Program-made: the position numbers and the translations under genes
The notes under the pieces: generated by a model
Seen by the model: only the letters and a program-made list of their open reading frames with translations
Told to the model about the DNA's origin: nothing
The model's database searches: none
Assembly (NCBI RefSeq): GCF_007991615.1
Contig: NZ_BJYR01000017.1
Span: 1-62,909, forward strand
Direction of reading: 5' to 3'
Length of the DNA stretch: 62,909 bases
DNA from: Novosphingobium sediminis
GTDB lineage: Bacteria; Pseudomonadota; Alphaproteobacteria; Sphingomonadales; Sphingomonadaceae
Shown: piece after piece, positions 27,785 through 37,107 of the stretch
How positions within the stretch are numbered: the first letter of the stretch is position 1
Layout: each line of letters starts with the position of its first letter

Positions 27785-29419
27785 ATGGCGCGGTTCATTT
27801 TCATCACCGGCGGCGTGGTTTCCTCGCTCGGCAAAGGCCTCATGGCGGCGAGCCTCGCTGCTCTCCTGCAGGCCCGCGGCTTCCGGGTGCGAATCCGCAA
27901 GTTCGACCCCTATCTGAACGTCGATCCGGGCACGATGAGCCCCTATCAGCACGGCGAGGTCTTCGTGACCGACGACGGCGCGGAGACGGACCTCGACCTC
28001 GGCCACTACGAGCGCTTCACCGGCGTTTCGGCACGCCAGTCTGACAACATCACCTCGGGCCGCATCTACCGCGATATCATCGCCAAGGAGCGCCGCGGCG
28101 ATTACCTCGGCGCGACGGTGCAGGTGATCCCGCACGTGACCGACGCGATCAAGAGCTTCGCCAAGGACGAAACCGACGACCTCGATTTCGTGCTGTGCGA
28201 GATCGGCGGCACGGTGGGCGATATCGAGAGCCTGCCGTTCATCGAGGCGATCCGCCAGATGCGCAACGAACTGGGGCGCGAGGCGACCTGCTTCGTCCAC
28301 GTGACGCTGGTGCCCTACATCGCGGCTGCGGGCGAGCTCAAGACCAAGCCGACGCAGCATTCGGTGCGCGAATTGACTGGCCTTGGCATTCAGCCCGATA
28401 TCCTGCTCTGCCGCTGCGAGAAGCCGCTGCCGGAGAACGAGCGCGCCAAGATCGCGCTGTTCTGCAACGTGCGCAAGGAAGCGGTGATCCCCGCGCTCGA
28501 TGCGCAGAGCATCTATGCGGTGCCGCTGCAGTACCACGGCGAGGGCCTCGATTCGGAAGTGCTGCGCCACTTTGGGCTGGGCAGCCCTGCCACGCCTGAT
28601 CTGGCGCGCTGGACCGACATCGTCGATCGCCACCAGAACCCCGAGGGCGAAGTCACCATCGGCGTGGTCGGCAAGTATGTCGGCTTGCAGGATGCGTACA
28701 AGTCGCTGAACGAAGCGCTGGTACATGGCGGCATGGCGAACCGCGTGAAGGTCAATATCCGCTGGATCGATGCCGAAATCTTCGAGAAGGGCGATGCCGA
28801 GATCGCGGCGCATCTCGAACCGATGCACGGCATTCTCGTGCCCGGCGGGTTCGGCGAGCGCGGCACCGAAGGCAAGATTGCCAGCGTGCGCTTTGCGCGC
28901 GAGCGCGGCGTTCCGTTCTTCGGCATCTGCCTCGGCATGCAGATGGCCTGCATCGAGGGCGCGCGCAATCTGGCGGGAATCGCCGAAGCCAGTTCGACCG
29001 AATTTGGCCCCTCGGAAGAACCGGTCGTTGGCATCATCTCCGAGTGGATGACGCCCGAGGGCCTCGAGACGCGCGCGGCGGGCGGCGATCTTGGCGGTAC
29101 GATGCGGCTGGGTGCCTATGAGGCTCAGCTGTCGGGCAACAGCCATGTCGCGCAGATCTACGGTGCGAACGAAATCAGCGAGCGGCATCGCCACCGTTAC
29201 GAGGTCAACGTAGCCTACCGCGAGCGGCTTGAGCATGAGGGCCTCGTGTTTTCAGGCATGTCGCCCGATGGGCTGCTGCCCGAAATCGTCGAGCGGCCGG
29301 ACCATCCGTGGTTCATTGGCGTGCAGTTCCACCCCGAACTCAAGAGCCGGCCGTTCGAACCGCATCCGCTGTTCAAGAGCTTTATCACCGCTGCCGTGAA
29401 GCAGGCCAGACTGGTCTGA
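27785..29419 (+). CDS. pyrG: CTP synthase
   Basis: Aminates UTP to CTP using glutamine; 544 residues. The synthetase domain begins [17 protein letters not shown] with the ATP-binding P-loop region and contains [12 protein letters not shown]. The C-terminal amidotransferase domain carries the nucleophile Cys in GICLGMQ and the His/Glu pair in [10 protein letters not shown]. The ATG at 27785 lies about 100 bases after the secG terminator, so the gene has its own promoter. The following Crp-family gene is 41 bases away. Confidence 0.98.
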   Translation: MARFIFITGGVVSSLGKGLMAASLAALLQARGFRVRIRKFDPYLNVDPGTMSPYQHGEVFVTDDGAETDLDLGHYERFTGVSARQSDNITSGRIYRDIIAKERRGDYLGATVQVIPHVTDAIKSFAKDETDDLDFVLCEIGGTVGDIESLPFIEAIRQMRNELGREATCFVHVTLVPYIAAAGELKTKPTQHSVRELTGLGIQPDILLCRCEKPLPENERAKIALFCNVRKEAVIPALDAQSIYAVPLQYHGEGLDSEVLRHFGLGSPATPDLARWTDIVDRHQNPEGEVTIGVVGKYVGLQDAYKSLNEALVHGGMANRVKVNIRWIDAEIFEKGDAEIAAHLEPMHGILVPGGFGERGTEGKIASVRFARERGVPFFGICLGMQMACIEGARNLAGIAEASSTEFGPSEEPVVGIISEWMTPEGLETRAAGGDLGGTMRLGAYEAQLSGNSHVAQIYGANEISERHRHRYEVNVAYRERLEHEGLVFSGMSPDGLLPEIVERPDHPWFIGVQFHPELKSRPFEPHPLFKSFITAAVKQARLV

Positions 29420-29460
29420 TTGCCTCGTCTGACCGGGCGAGCAAGCAAGGGGGACTTCGC

Positions 29461-30147
29461 ATGGATGCCGCCACACTTGCCCAGACCCTCAGCGCGCAGA
29501 GCCTGCTCGCGGGGTGCTCGCCGGAAGAACTCGCCGATATCGCCGCGCGCGGCACGGTGCGCAGCTTCAAGGCAGGAGCGTCGATCATCCTGCAGGGCGA
29601 TCCCGGCGATACCCTGTGGATCATCCTCAGCGGCCTCGCGCGGGTGAGCATGGTGGCGGCAAACGGCCGCGAGATCGTGCTCGATTATGCCGAGCGGGGC
29701 GCAGTGCTGGGCGAGATCGCCTTCCTCGATGGCGGCGAACGCACGGCGACCGTCGAGGCGATCGAGCCGGTCGAGGCGCTGGGGCTGACGCGCAACGCCT
29801 TTGCCGAGATTGTCGGCAAGCATCAGGGACTTGCCATGCGGCTCCTTCAGGCGATGGCGCGGCGGCTGCGGCAGAACAACACGGTGATCGAGGCGGACCG
29901 CGCCTATACCTCGGGCCCCCGCCTTGCCCGCTTCCTGCTGCGGTTGATGATGGGTGGGGAAGGGGAAGAAGCCCGCCTCAAGATCGCGCTCAGCCAGGGC
30001 GAACTCGGCAACTTCGCCGGCATGTCGCGCGAGCAGATCAACCGCCAGCTTTCCGCGTGGGCAGACGGCGGAATCGTCGCGCTCAAGGGCGGGCGGGTGA
30101 CGGTGCTCGACCGCGAGGCGCTCGTGGATATCGCCGAGGCCTGGTAA
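29461..30147 (+). CDS. Crp/Fnr-family transcription regulator
   Basis: A 228-residue regulator with an N-terminal cyclic-nucleotide-binding beta roll (about 20-125; GDPGDTLWIILSG and GERGAVLGEIAFLDGGERTATV-like sequence) and a C-terminal winged helix with recognition helix in AGMSREQINRQLSAW. The phosphate-binding cassette has GEIAFLDGGERTATV, close to cAMP-binding Crp proteins, so a cyclic nucleotide is a plausible ligand. No Fnr-type cysteine cluster is visible. ATG 29461 follows GGGGGA at 29450-29455. The target genes are unknown. Confidence 0.9.
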   Translation: MDAATLAQTLSAQSLLAGCSPEELADIAARGTVRSFKAGASIILQGDPGDTLWIILSGLARVSMVAANGREIVLDYAERGAVLGEIAFLDGGERTATVEAIEPVEALGLTRNAFAEIVGKHQGLAMRLLQAMARRLRQNNTVIEADRAYTSGPRLARFLLRLMMGGEGEEARLKIALSQGELGNFAGMSREQINRQLSAWADGGIVALKGGRVTVLDREALVDIAEAW

Positions 30148-30199
30148 GCGTATACGAATGCCGTCTGGCCTCGCACACGCGGGGCGCTAGCGTGGGCTT

Positions 30200-31519
30200 A
30201 TGCTCCGCCATCTCATGCTCGCCGCGCTGCTTGCGCTTCCCAGCCTCGCTCATGCCGGGCAGCCGCTACCGATCACCGACGGGGTGAGCGCGGTAAAGCA
30301 TCCCGCCTGGTCGAAGAAGGCGACGATCTACGAGGTCAATATCCGGCAATACACCCCGGAAGGCACGTTCCGCGCGTTTGAAAAGCACCTGCCGCGCCTG
30401 CGCCGGATGGGGGTCGACGTGTTGTGGATCATGCCGGTGAACCCCATCGCGAAGAAGGAACGCAAGGGCTCGCTCGGCAGCTATTATGCGGTGAGCGACT
30501 ACCTCGCAGTGAACCCCGAATACGGCACGATGGCCGACTTCAAGCACCTTGTGGACGCGGCGCACCGGCAAGGCTTCAAGGTCATCCTCGATTGGGTGGC
30601 GAACCATACCGGCTGGAACCACGTATGGACCAAGGAGCATCCGGATTGGTACAAGCGCAATTCTGCCGGAGAGCTTGAAGGGTATCACTATACCGACCTC
30701 AGCGATCACCACGAGGAAGTCTGGGCCGACGTGATCGGGCTCGACTACAGCAAGCAGTCCGTGCGCGATGGGATGATCGACGCGATGAAATTCTGGGTCG
30801 AGCAAGCGAACATCGACGGCTTCCGCTGCGACGTCGCGTGGACTCTGCCGGTGGCGTTCTGGGATCAGGCGCGGCGCGAGCTTGATGCGGTGAAGCCGGT
30901 GTTCATGCTGGCGGAGGCCGATACGCCCGAAATGCAGGTCCATGCTTTCGACATGACTTATGACTGGAAGCTCTATCACCTGCTGATCGACGTAGCGAAG
31001 GGCAAGGCGGACGCGCGCGATCTGGCGAAGCTCTATACCGCGCCCGCGCGCCGCTATCCGGCGGGCGCGATGCGGATGACCTTCACCAGCAATCACGACG
31101 AGAATTCGTGGAACGGCACTGACAAGGAACTTTACGGCGATGGCGCCGATGCCATGGCGGTGCTGGCGGCGACCCTGCCGGGGATGCCGCTCGTTTACAG
31201 CGGGCAGGAAGACGGCCTGAACAAGCGGCTGAAGTTCTTCGACAAGGATCCGATTGTCTGGGGGAAGTTCCCGCGCGCGGCGTTCTATGCCTCGCTGCTG
31301 GCGCTGAAGCACGCGCACCCGGCGCTGACGAGCGAACATGTGCCGGGCAATCTCGAGATCATCGAGACCGGCAATCCCAAGGTCTTTGCCTTCCGCCGGA
31401 CTACGGGCGCGGACCGGGTGCGGGTCGAGGTCAATGTCTCGGGCGCGGCGCAGAGCTACATGGTGGGCGGCAAGGCGCGCAGTCTTGCGCCGTGGCGCTG
31501 GACGATTTCGGTAAAGTAG
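30200..31519 (+). CDS. Secreted alpha-amylase-family glycoside hydrolase (GH13)
   Basis: A 439-residue enzyme expected to act on alpha-glucans in the periplasm or outside the cell. A signal peptide (MLRHLMLAALLALPSLAHA) precedes the barrel. GH13 conserved regions are present: DWVANHTGW, the nucleophile Asp in FRCDVAW, the acid/base Glu in FMLAEAD and the stabilising Asp in TSNHDENS. A short C-terminal beta domain ends the protein. No carbohydrate-binding module or sugar transporter is nearby. The exact activity (amylase, maltogenic or dextrinase) cannot be read. Confidence 0.93.
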   Translation: MLRHLMLAALLALPSLAHAGQPLPITDGVSAVKHPAWSKKATIYEVNIRQYTPEGTFRAFEKHLPRLRRMGVDVLWIMPVNPIAKKERKGSLGSYYAVSDYLAVNPEYGTMADFKHLVDAAHRQGFKVILDWVANHTGWNHVWTKEHPDWYKRNSAGELEGYHYTDLSDHHEEVWADVIGLDYSKQSVRDGMIDAMKFWVEQANIDGFRCDVAWTLPVAFWDQARRELDAVKPVFMLAEADTPEMQVHAFDMTYDWKLYHLLIDVAKGKADARDLAKLYTAPARRYPAGAMRMTFTSNHDENSWNGTDKELYGDGADAMAVLAATLPGMPLVYSGQEDGLNKRLKFFDKDPIVWGKFPRAAFYASLLALKHAHPALTSEHVPGNLEIIETGNPKVFAFRRTTGADRVRVEVNVSGAAQSYMVGGKARSLAPWRWTISVK

Positions 31520-31543
31520 GGGCGGCCCCGCAGGACCGCCCCT
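31518..31543. terminator. Hairpin between convergent GH13 and hsp20 genes
   Basis: AGGGGCGG / CCGCCCCT form a perfect 8-base stem with a 10-base loop in the 33-base gap between two convergent stops. There is no T run on either side, so a terminator role for both genes is only likely. Confidence 0.45.
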
Positions 31544-31552
31544 CTGTTCGGC

Positions 31553-32020
31553 TCAGGCCGCGGCGCTGGCGTCGCCGTCGACCACGGTGAGCGGCTTGGC
31601 GTTGCTGCCGCCGATCAGCACCTTCTTGGGCTTCATCGCTTCGGGCACTTCGCGAACGAGGTCGATCACGAGCAGGCCGTCAGCCAGATCGGCGCTCTCG
31701 ACGCGGACGAAATCAGCGAGCTCGAACCGGCGCTCGAAGGCGCGGTTGGCGATGCCGACGTGGAGGAAGTGGCCGTCCTGCGCTTCGGTGCGCTGGCCCT
31801 TGATGACCAGCAGGTTCTGCTGCGCGGTGATGTCGAGATCGTGCGGCTTGAAGCCCGCGACGGCGAGCGTGATGCGGTATTCGTCATCGCCGCGGCGTTC
31901 GATGTTGAACGGAGGGTAGTTGTCGCCGGCATTGGCGCGGGCCTGGCGTTCGAGCAGGTCGAACAGGCGGTCGAAGCCCACGGTCGAGCGGCGATAGGGG
32001 GTGAAATCGAAACGTTCCAT
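31553..32020 (-). CDS. Small heat-shock protein, Hsp20/alpha-crystallin family
   Basis: A 155-residue ATP-independent chaperone that holds unfolding proteins. The alpha-crystallin domain spans about residues 40-130: PPFNIERRGDDEYRITLAVAGF, LLVIKGQR and the FERRFELADFV strand of IbpA-like proteins. The N-terminus MERFDFTPYRRSTVGFDRLF is typical of alphaproteobacterial class A/B sHsps. The leader has a hairpin of ROSE type that covers the ribosome site (32029-32045), so translation is likely temperature-controlled. Confidence 0.95.
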   Translation of the reverse strand: MERFDFTPYRRSTVGFDRLFDLLERQARANAGDNYPPFNIERRGDDEYRITLAVAGFKPHDLDITAQQNLLVIKGQRTEAQDGHFLHVGIANRAFERRFELADFVRVESADLADGLLVIDLVREVPEAMKPKKVLIGGSNAKPLTVVDGDASAAA

Positions 32021-32028
32021 GGTTGCAA

Positions 32029-32045
32029 TCCTCGTGTTTGAGCAA
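32029..32045 (-). promoter_or_regulatory. ROSE-type RNA thermometer core of hsp20
   Basis: On the minus strand UUGCUC, a 6-base loop AAACAC and GAGGA fold into a hairpin that hides the Shine-Dalgarno sequence GAGGA, eight bases before the start codon. The UUGCU strand and the G-G mismatch opposite the ribosome site are the hallmarks of ROSE thermometers in alphaproteobacterial hsp20 genes. Confidence 0.72.
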
Positions 32046-32165
32046 TTGGCACTTTGGCTGGGCCCGAAATGGCGCCCCGCCGGTTGGTTGTGGTCACGCC
32101 CGCCTTGCAGCGCATGACACGAACAACCATGTGTGTTAGCGATTTTGCGTTTTCAAGAGGTCCCC

Positions 32166-32444
32166 ATGAGCGAAGCTGCGAACCCTGTTGCCACTGTCGA
32201 GATCTACACGAAATGGGGCTGCCCTTATTGCAGCCGCGCGCTGGCGCTGCTCGGCCGCAAGGGTGCGAACGTCACCGAGTACGACATCACCTTCGGCGGC
32301 GAGAAGCGGACCGAGATGCTGGAACGCGCGCCGGGTGCGATGACCGTGCCCCAGATCTTTATCAACGGCCAGCATGTCGGCGGTTCGGATGATCTGGCCG
32401 CGCTGGAATCGGCTGGCAAACTCGATCCCATGCTTGCGGCATGA
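32166..32444 (+). CDS. grxC: Glutaredoxin 3
   Basis: A 92-residue glutathione-dependent thiol oxidoreductase. The dithiol active site CPYC is in KWGCPYCSRA, and the glutathione-binding TVPQIFINGQHVGGSDDL is intact. It is GrxC-like rather than monothiol. ATG 32166 is chosen, with AGAGGT at 32156-32161 as ribosome site. It overlaps the next gene by ATGA and starts a three-gene coupled operon with the nitrilase and DUF1178 genes. Confidence 0.95.
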   Translation: MSEAANPVATVEIYTKWGCPYCSRALALLGRKGANVTEYDITFGGEKRTEMLERAPGAMTVPQIFINGQHVGGSDDLAALESAGKLDPMLAA

Positions 32445-33292
32445 GCGCTGACATGCGGCGTATTGCGCTGCTGCAGATGACCACGGGGATCGATCCAGCC
32501 GCAAATGCCGCCGCGATGGCGGCTGCGGCCGGGCAGGCGGCGGGTGAGGGCGCCGCGATGCTGTTCACCCCCGAAATGTCGGGCCTGCTTGACCGCGACC
32601 GCGCGCGCGGCAGCCGCCACGTTGTGCCCGAAGCAGAGAGCCCGGTGCTTGCCGAAGTGCGCAATGCCGCAGCCAAGGCGGGCATCTGGGTTCATATCGG
32701 CAGTCTGGCGGTCAAGGCGGAAGGAACCCGCTGGGCCAACCGGGCCTTCGTGATTACCCCCACTGGCGAGATCGCGGCGCGCTACGACAAGATCCACATG
32801 TTCGATGTCGATCTGGCGACCGGCGAGACATGGCGCGAATCCGCAGCCTATCAGCCGGGCGAAGCCGTGGTGACGGTGGACGATACCCCGCTCGGCCGGC
32901 TGGGCCTTGCCATCTGCTACGACATCCGCTTCCCCGCGCTGTTCGAAGCGCTGGGCCAACGCAAGTGTGACGTCATCGCCATTCCGGCAGCATTTACCGT
33001 GCCCACCGGCCGGGCGCACTGGCACCTGATGCAGCGCGCGCGGGCGGTCGAGGCGAGCGCTTTCGTCATCTCCGCCGCGCAAGTTGGCCGCCATGAGGAC
33101 GGGCGCGAGACCTATGGGCATAGCCTTGTGGTCGATCCTTGGGGCGATGTGGTGCTCGATATGGGCGAAACCGCCGGCCCTGATGGCGCTCTCGGCTTTG
33201 CCGAGATCGACCTTGCCCGAATTGCCGAAGTGCGCGCGCAGGTTCCCAGCCTTGCCAACCGGCGGCCCATGCCTAAATCTGACGCACCATGA
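32441..33292 (+). CDS. Carbon-nitrogen hydrolase (nitrilase superfamily, Nit-like)
   Basis: A 283-residue amidase of the Nit1/Nit2 branch, which in this branch typically repairs deaminated glutathione or hydrolyses omega-amides. The catalytic triad is visible: Glu in FTPEMSG, Lys in YDKIHMFDVDL and Cys in AICYDIRFP. Its position directly after a glutaredoxin supports a link with glutathione metabolism, though that is inference. It is coupled by ATGA overlaps on both sides. Confidence 0.93.
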   Translation: MSADMRRIALLQMTTGIDPAANAAAMAAAAGQAAGEGAAMLFTPEMSGLLDRDRARGSRHVVPEAESPVLAEVRNAAAKAGIWVHIGSLAVKAEGTRWANRAFVITPTGEIAARYDKIHMFDVDLATGETWRESAAYQPGEAVVTVDDTPLGRLGLAICYDIRFPALFEALGQRKCDVIAIPAAFTVPTGRAHWHLMQRARAVEASAFVISAAQVGRHEDGRETYGHSLVVDPWGDVVLDMGETAGPDGALGFAEIDLARIAEVRAQVPSLANRRPMPKSDAP

Positions 33293-33780
33293 TTGTGTTC
33301 GATCTTGAATGCCGTGCAGGCGGGCACCGTTTTGAAGGGTGGTTCGCCAGTTCGGACGATTTCGCCAGCCAACAGGCGCGCGGGCTCGTCACCTGCCCGA
33401 CTTGCGGCGCGCCCGAAGTGGACAAGGCGCTTTCCGCGCCGCGTCTGACGCGCAAAGGCAACCAACTGCCAGCGCCGGTCGCTCCGCCAAATCCCGGGCC
33501 GAATCACGAGGCCGCGCAGCCGATGGCGGCAGGGCCGATCCCGCCCGAAGCCGTTGCCATGCTCAAGGCGGTGGCCGCGGTGCAGACCGAGATGCTCAAG
33601 TCTTCCACCTGGGTCGGCGAGAGCTTTGCCGAGGACGCACGAGCGATGCATTACGGCGAGAAGGATCACGCGATGATCCATGGCCGCGCCAGCGCATCCG
33701 AAGTGCAGGGCCTGATCGAGGAAGGCGTGCCCGTCGCGCCGGTGATCGTGCCTTTGGTGCCGCCCGGCGAGGTCAACTGA
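33289..33780 (+). CDS. DUF1178 zinc-ribbon-like protein
   Basis: A 163-residue protein of the DUF1178 family, function unknown. The N-terminus MIVFDLECRAGGHRFEGWF with a later CPTCG pair suggests a small zinc-binding site; the C-terminal half has the conserved WVGESFAEDARAMHYGE. Genes of this family commonly follow grx and nitrilase genes in alphaproteobacteria, as here. It overlaps the nitrilase stop by ATGA. Confidence 0.92.
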   Translation: MIVFDLECRAGGHRFEGWFASSDDFASQQARGLVTCPTCGAPEVDKALSAPRLTRKGNQLPAPVAPPNPGPNHEAAQPMAAGPIPPEAVAMLKAVAAVQTEMLKSSTWVGESFAEDARAMHYGEKDHAMIHGRASASEVQGLIEEGVPVAPVIVPLVPPGEVN

Positions 33781-33819
33781 TTGCCAGAGCCGCGCCCGGT
33801 GCGTAAAGGCATGGCGGGG

Positions 33820-33896
33820 GCGCCCGTAGCTCAGCCGGATAGAGCACCAGATTCCTAATCTGGGGGCCGTGGGTTCGAATCCCGCCGGGCGCACCA
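33820..33896 (+). tRNA. tRNA-Arg (anticodon CCT)
   Basis: A 77-base cloverleaf including the encoded CCA. The acceptor stem is GCGCCCG/CGGGCGC, the D arm AGCTCAGCCGGATAGAGC, the anticodon arm CCAGA-TTCCTAA-TCTGG and the T arm has GGTTCGAATCC. The CCT anticodon reads the rare codon AGG. It bounds the signalling-rich block on the left. Confidence 0.95.
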
Positions 33897-33930
33897 CTTC
33901 CGCATACAATATCCGGCCCGGACGGACGAT

Positions 33931-35928
33931 CTATCTCAGCAACTGATCAGCGAAGCGCTGCATGATCGCACGGGTGCCTGCAGCGCTGATGTGATCATCG
34001 TCGGTGTAGAATGGCACCATCCCATCCGCGGTGATGCAGCGGCCGGTCGCTGCCGAGCAGAAGGCCCGGTCCGGGTAGACCACAGTTGCACCGGTCCGCC
34101 TTGCCACATTGTCCAGCATCCGGAAGGTCCGGCTCTGGCGTGAGCGAAAGTGTGCATAGCTCGTTGTGGGGGCGGCTTGGTGCGCCAGCAGCGACGTCTT
34201 CCAGATGTATTCCGGCACGTTCCAGCCCACTTCCGGCACCGGACCCAGGATCACGACCGTCTTTCCCGCTTGCTGAAAGCGGCCGATCATTGCCTCGAGG
34301 CCTTGCTCGAACCTGGCAGCGTCGCGGTTGCCAAGGGGCAGAGGCTTACCGCTGATCGGCGCCTCGACGCCGCCCTCGCCGTTGTCGAACGTCTGCCGTT
34401 CGAGGTGCAGTGCCCAGCGTGACACCAGAATCACCTTGCTGATCGAGCGGTTGTCCGCGATCCGGCGCGAGGCTGTATCCATGAAGCGCATGCACTTGGC
34501 CACGTGATGGTCATTGCTGTGTCCGAGGATCGGCGCACAAGCGGAGCGCCACAAGGTGAGCGTGCCCCGACCGTTCTCGGCAGCGAGTGGGGAGAAACCT
34601 TCGGACAAGGCGAAGGCGTGGGAATCGCCGATCAGGGCAAGGCTGGGCGGCCAGTGCGCCATGTTCGCGCATCTAGGATTGCCTTGGTCGTCGGTCCCGC
34701 AATCCCTTCGCCGCAGGGATTCTGCTTGGGACATGGTCATGAGGTCTCGGGTCTGCGCCGATAGGCGGTCCGGCCAGCCGCGTGTGTACCAGCATGCGAA
34801 GCCGCCCGCGATCAACGCTGCGGCGACTACAGCGATCCCGGCGATCACCTGCCGGTCGCTCAGCAGATCCCGCCGCCGAAACGGTTGTTCGACAAGACGC
34901 CAGCTCGCCCAGGATAGGACGAAGACGGCAATTATGATCGCTACATAGGCAGTCGGCGTCAGGGCATTGAGGCTGATCGCGCGGGTCAGCGCTAAGGCGG
35001 GCTGGTGCCACAGGTAAAGGCTGTAGGAGATAAGGCCCACGAAGACGAGTGGCGGCGCCGACAGTATTCGGGCAACGCCATCGGACGGGCGCAGCAAGGC
35101 GATCAGGGCAGCTGCGCTAACACAGGGCAGCAGCGCCCCCGGCCAGGGAAACCAGCCTCTTTCACCCGGTATCAGCGTGGCCGTGACAAGCCCGGCTAGG
35201 CTCAGCCAGATCACTGGGCGGGTGCGGCGAGCCGCCGGCAAGGTCCAGTTCTCAGCCCGCTCGAACAGCGCGACTACGCCGCCGAGCATGAGCTCCCACG
35301 CGCGCGGAGGCAGATAATAGAAGGCGGCTCCGGGCGAGCGGGGTGTGAGCACCGCTGCAAGTGCCAGCGACAGCAGCAGAGCCAGCGCAAAGATTGCCGG
35401 AAGCGCGCGGGGCTTGAACCGCAGGATCGCCAGCAGAACGACCGGATAGAGCAGGTAGAACTGCTCTTCCACCGCAAGCGACCACATGTGGATCAGGGGA
35501 TTGGTCCGCGAATCCGAAGAGAAATAGCCAGTCGGCTGGTGGTGCAGGTAGAAATTGGAAACCGGCAGAACGGCGGCGATGATGGCCTTGCCGAATTGCG
35601 CCAACTGTATCGGCGGCAGGATCAAGGCCGCTGCCACCGCGGTGCACAGCAGAACCACGAGGAGCGCCGGGGCGATCCGCCGCAGCCGCCGCAGCCAGAA
35701 GCGCGCGAGCGAAAATGTCCCTTCGTCGGCTTCGGTCAGGATCTTGCTGGTGATCAGGTAGCCGCTGATGACGAAGAATACGTCGACGCCCGCAAGGCCC
35801 CCCGGCAGCAGCGCGGCGTCGATGTGAAAGAGGATGACCGAGACAACCGCGAAGGCGCGCAGGCCGTCGATTTCCGGGCGATAGTCCGCGCCTTTCTGGC
35901 GGATGGTTCCGTCTGTTGGCGAATGCAT
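33931..35928 (-). CDS. Membrane O-acyltransferase with C-terminal SGNH domain (OafA-like)
   Basis: A 665-residue acyltransferase-3 family protein that likely acetylates a cell-surface polysaccharide. The N-terminal part has RPEIDGLRAFAVVSVILFH and about ten membrane helices, with FFVISGYLIT and WSLAVEEQFYLLYP motifs. The C-terminal SGNH hydrolase-like domain has IGDSHAF and DDDHIS, the usual Ser and Asp-His sites. ATG 35928 is chosen; TTG 35964 upstream is possible. It lies close behind the response regulator at 35993 and may share its transcript. Confidence 0.9.
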   Translation of the reverse strand: MHSPTDGTIRQKGADYRPEIDGLRAFAVVSVILFHIDAALLPGGLAGVDVFFVISGYLITSKILTEADEGTFSLARFWLRRLRRIAPALLVVLLCTAVAAALILPPIQLAQFGKAIIAAVLPVSNFYLHHQPTGYFSSDSRTNPLIHMWSLAVEEQFYLLYPVVLLAILRFKPRALPAIFALALLLSLALAAVLTPRSPGAAFYYLPPRAWELMLGGVVALFERAENWTLPAARRTRPVIWLSLAGLVTATLIPGERGWFPWPGALLPCVSAAALIALLRPSDGVARILSAPPLVFVGLISYSLYLWHQPALALTRAISLNALTPTAYVAIIIAVFVLSWASWRLVEQPFRRRDLLSDRQVIAGIAVVAAALIAGGFACWYTRGWPDRLSAQTRDLMTMSQAESLRRRDCGTDDQGNPRCANMAHWPPSLALIGDSHAFALSEGFSPLAAENGRGTLTLWRSACAPILGHSNDHHVAKCMRFMDTASRRIADNRSISKVILVSRWALHLERQTFDNGEGGVEAPISGKPLPLGNRDAARFEQGLEAMIGRFQQAGKTVVILGPVPEVGWNVPEYIWKTSLLAHQAAPTTSYAHFRSRQSRTFRMLDNVARRTGATVVYPDRAFCSAATGRCITADGMVPFYTDDDHISAAGTRAIMQRFADQLLR

Positions 35929-35992
35929 CGCCGTTGTGGTCACCCGTTCCGCGGGCGCCGTCAAGGCGCCAGTGCACGGCGGTGCTGTCGGC

Positions 35993-36859
35993 TCAGACGC
36001 CGACGCGGTCTCTCAGATAGGTCAGGTACTGGCGCATCGCTTCCATCGCCTCGTCATTGATGGCGAGGAGATCGCGGCGGCGGTCGAGCGGATCGGACCA
36101 GCGGCGAATCAGGCCCATGTCGACGAGGCTGCGAATCTGGCGCAGCGCGGTGCTCATCGGCACGCCGGCGGCCTGGCAGACGCTGGAGACCGGCACGGTT
36201 TTCTGCTCTAGCCGCGCCGAGGTGAGATCGAGCAGGATGTCCCACATCGGATCCGAGAATAGCGCCGGATTGAGAAACTGACCGCGCTGTTCGCGCATGC
36301 GCACGAGCTTGCGGGTGATCTTGAGCAATTCGGTATCGTCCACCGGTGCCAGCGGGGCGGCGACGGCAGACGCCGGCTGACCGGCTTCGCTGACGGGTCC
36401 GCGCAAGCTGGCGCTGAGCGCGGCGAGCGAGCGTTCGCCGCACAGGCGCAGCCACTTGCGCATGGCGCGGCGCAGCGCGGCTGCAAGATCATCACGCGAG
36501 ACGGGTTTGGTCAGAAAATCCGCAGCTTCGTTGCGCATGGCGGCGACGGCAACGTCGATGCTGCCGAATCCGGTGATGACCAGTGTGACAAGCGGGCGCT
36601 GGGTGGCAAAGCGGGAGGAGAGCTCGTCGAGCAGAGACAGGCCGGTCATGCCGGGCATCTGCACATCGGTCACCACGATGCCGATGGTTTCGTCCTCGGC
36701 AATCGTGCGCAGGGCGGACGCCGCATCGAGAGCAAAGCCGCACTGGTATCCGAGGAGGTGCGCTGCTTCCACGACCTCTTCGGCCGTCGCCCGGTCGTCA
36801 TCGACGACCAGGATCCGGCACTGTGCATTGTCTCGCTCTGAAATCGCCTTCGCGTTCAT
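35993..36859 (-). CDS. Response regulator with C-terminal winged-helix-like domain
   Basis: A 288-residue regulator. The receiver domain (about 14-130) is intact: acidic pair at D20-D22, phospho-Asp D65 in VVTDVQMPG, the Thr in LVITGFG and Lys in FLTKP. A linker rich in Ala/Pro follows, and the C-terminal region (about 180-288; VSSVCQAAGVPMSTALRQIRSLVDMGLIRR) has the pattern of a MarR-like winged helix. It is divergent from the H-NOX genes, with a 248-base shared promoter region, and could be the output regulator of that system. Confidence 0.87.
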   Translation of the reverse strand: MNAKAISERDNAQCRILVVDDDRATAEEVVEAAHLLGYQCGFALDAASALRTIAEDETIGIVVTDVQMPGMTGLSLLDELSSRFATQRPLVTLVITGFGSIDVAVAAMRNEAADFLTKPVSRDDLAAALRRAMRKWLRLCGERSLAALSASLRGPVSEAGQPASAVAAPLAPVDDTELLKITRKLVRMREQRGQFLNPALFSDPMWDILLDLTSARLEQKTVPVSSVCQAAGVPMSTALRQIRSLVDMGLIRRWSDPLDRRRDLLAINDEAMEAMRQYLTYLRDRVGV

Positions 36860-37107
36860 GACCCTGTGATATATATCGCTTGTGCCGGAGAATTACATCC
36901 GCTTTGGGATTTGTTCCCGTCAAAGTTGCGCATGTCCAATGCAATCGTATCAATCAACGTCTGATTGGTGCCAATGTGGCACCGATCCGAATCGATTGGC
37001 TCACGGTAAATGCCTAGGACTACCGAGAAACTACCGTATATGCTTAGTATTCGATTGAGCGATGCGAGCAGAGGTAAGCGGCGGGATCTTTGGGGGCATG
37101 AACAAGA
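36860..37107. other. Divergent promoter region of the H-NOX locus
   Basis: No gene is seen. Two abutting inverted repeats, CAATCA-N5-TGATTG (36951-36967) and GGTGCC-N5-GGCACC (36967-36983), and a direct repeat ACTACCG at 37019-37025 and 37030-37036 with an 11-base period (one helical turn) make this a dense candidate operator region between the response regulator and the DHp/H-NOX genes. Confidence 0.6.
36951..36983. promoter_or_regulatory. Two abutting inverted repeats, candidate operators
   Basis: CAATCA-ACGTC-TGATTG shares its last base with GGTGCC-AATGT-GGCACC. Each is a perfect 6+6 palindrome with a 5-base centre, a geometry that suits dimeric regulators such as the divergent winged-helix response regulator. 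Confidence 0.45.

Noticed and set aside
27761..29236. 491-residue open frame opposite pyrG
   Set aside because: Antisense to the conserved CTP synthase frame; composition typical of a shadow.
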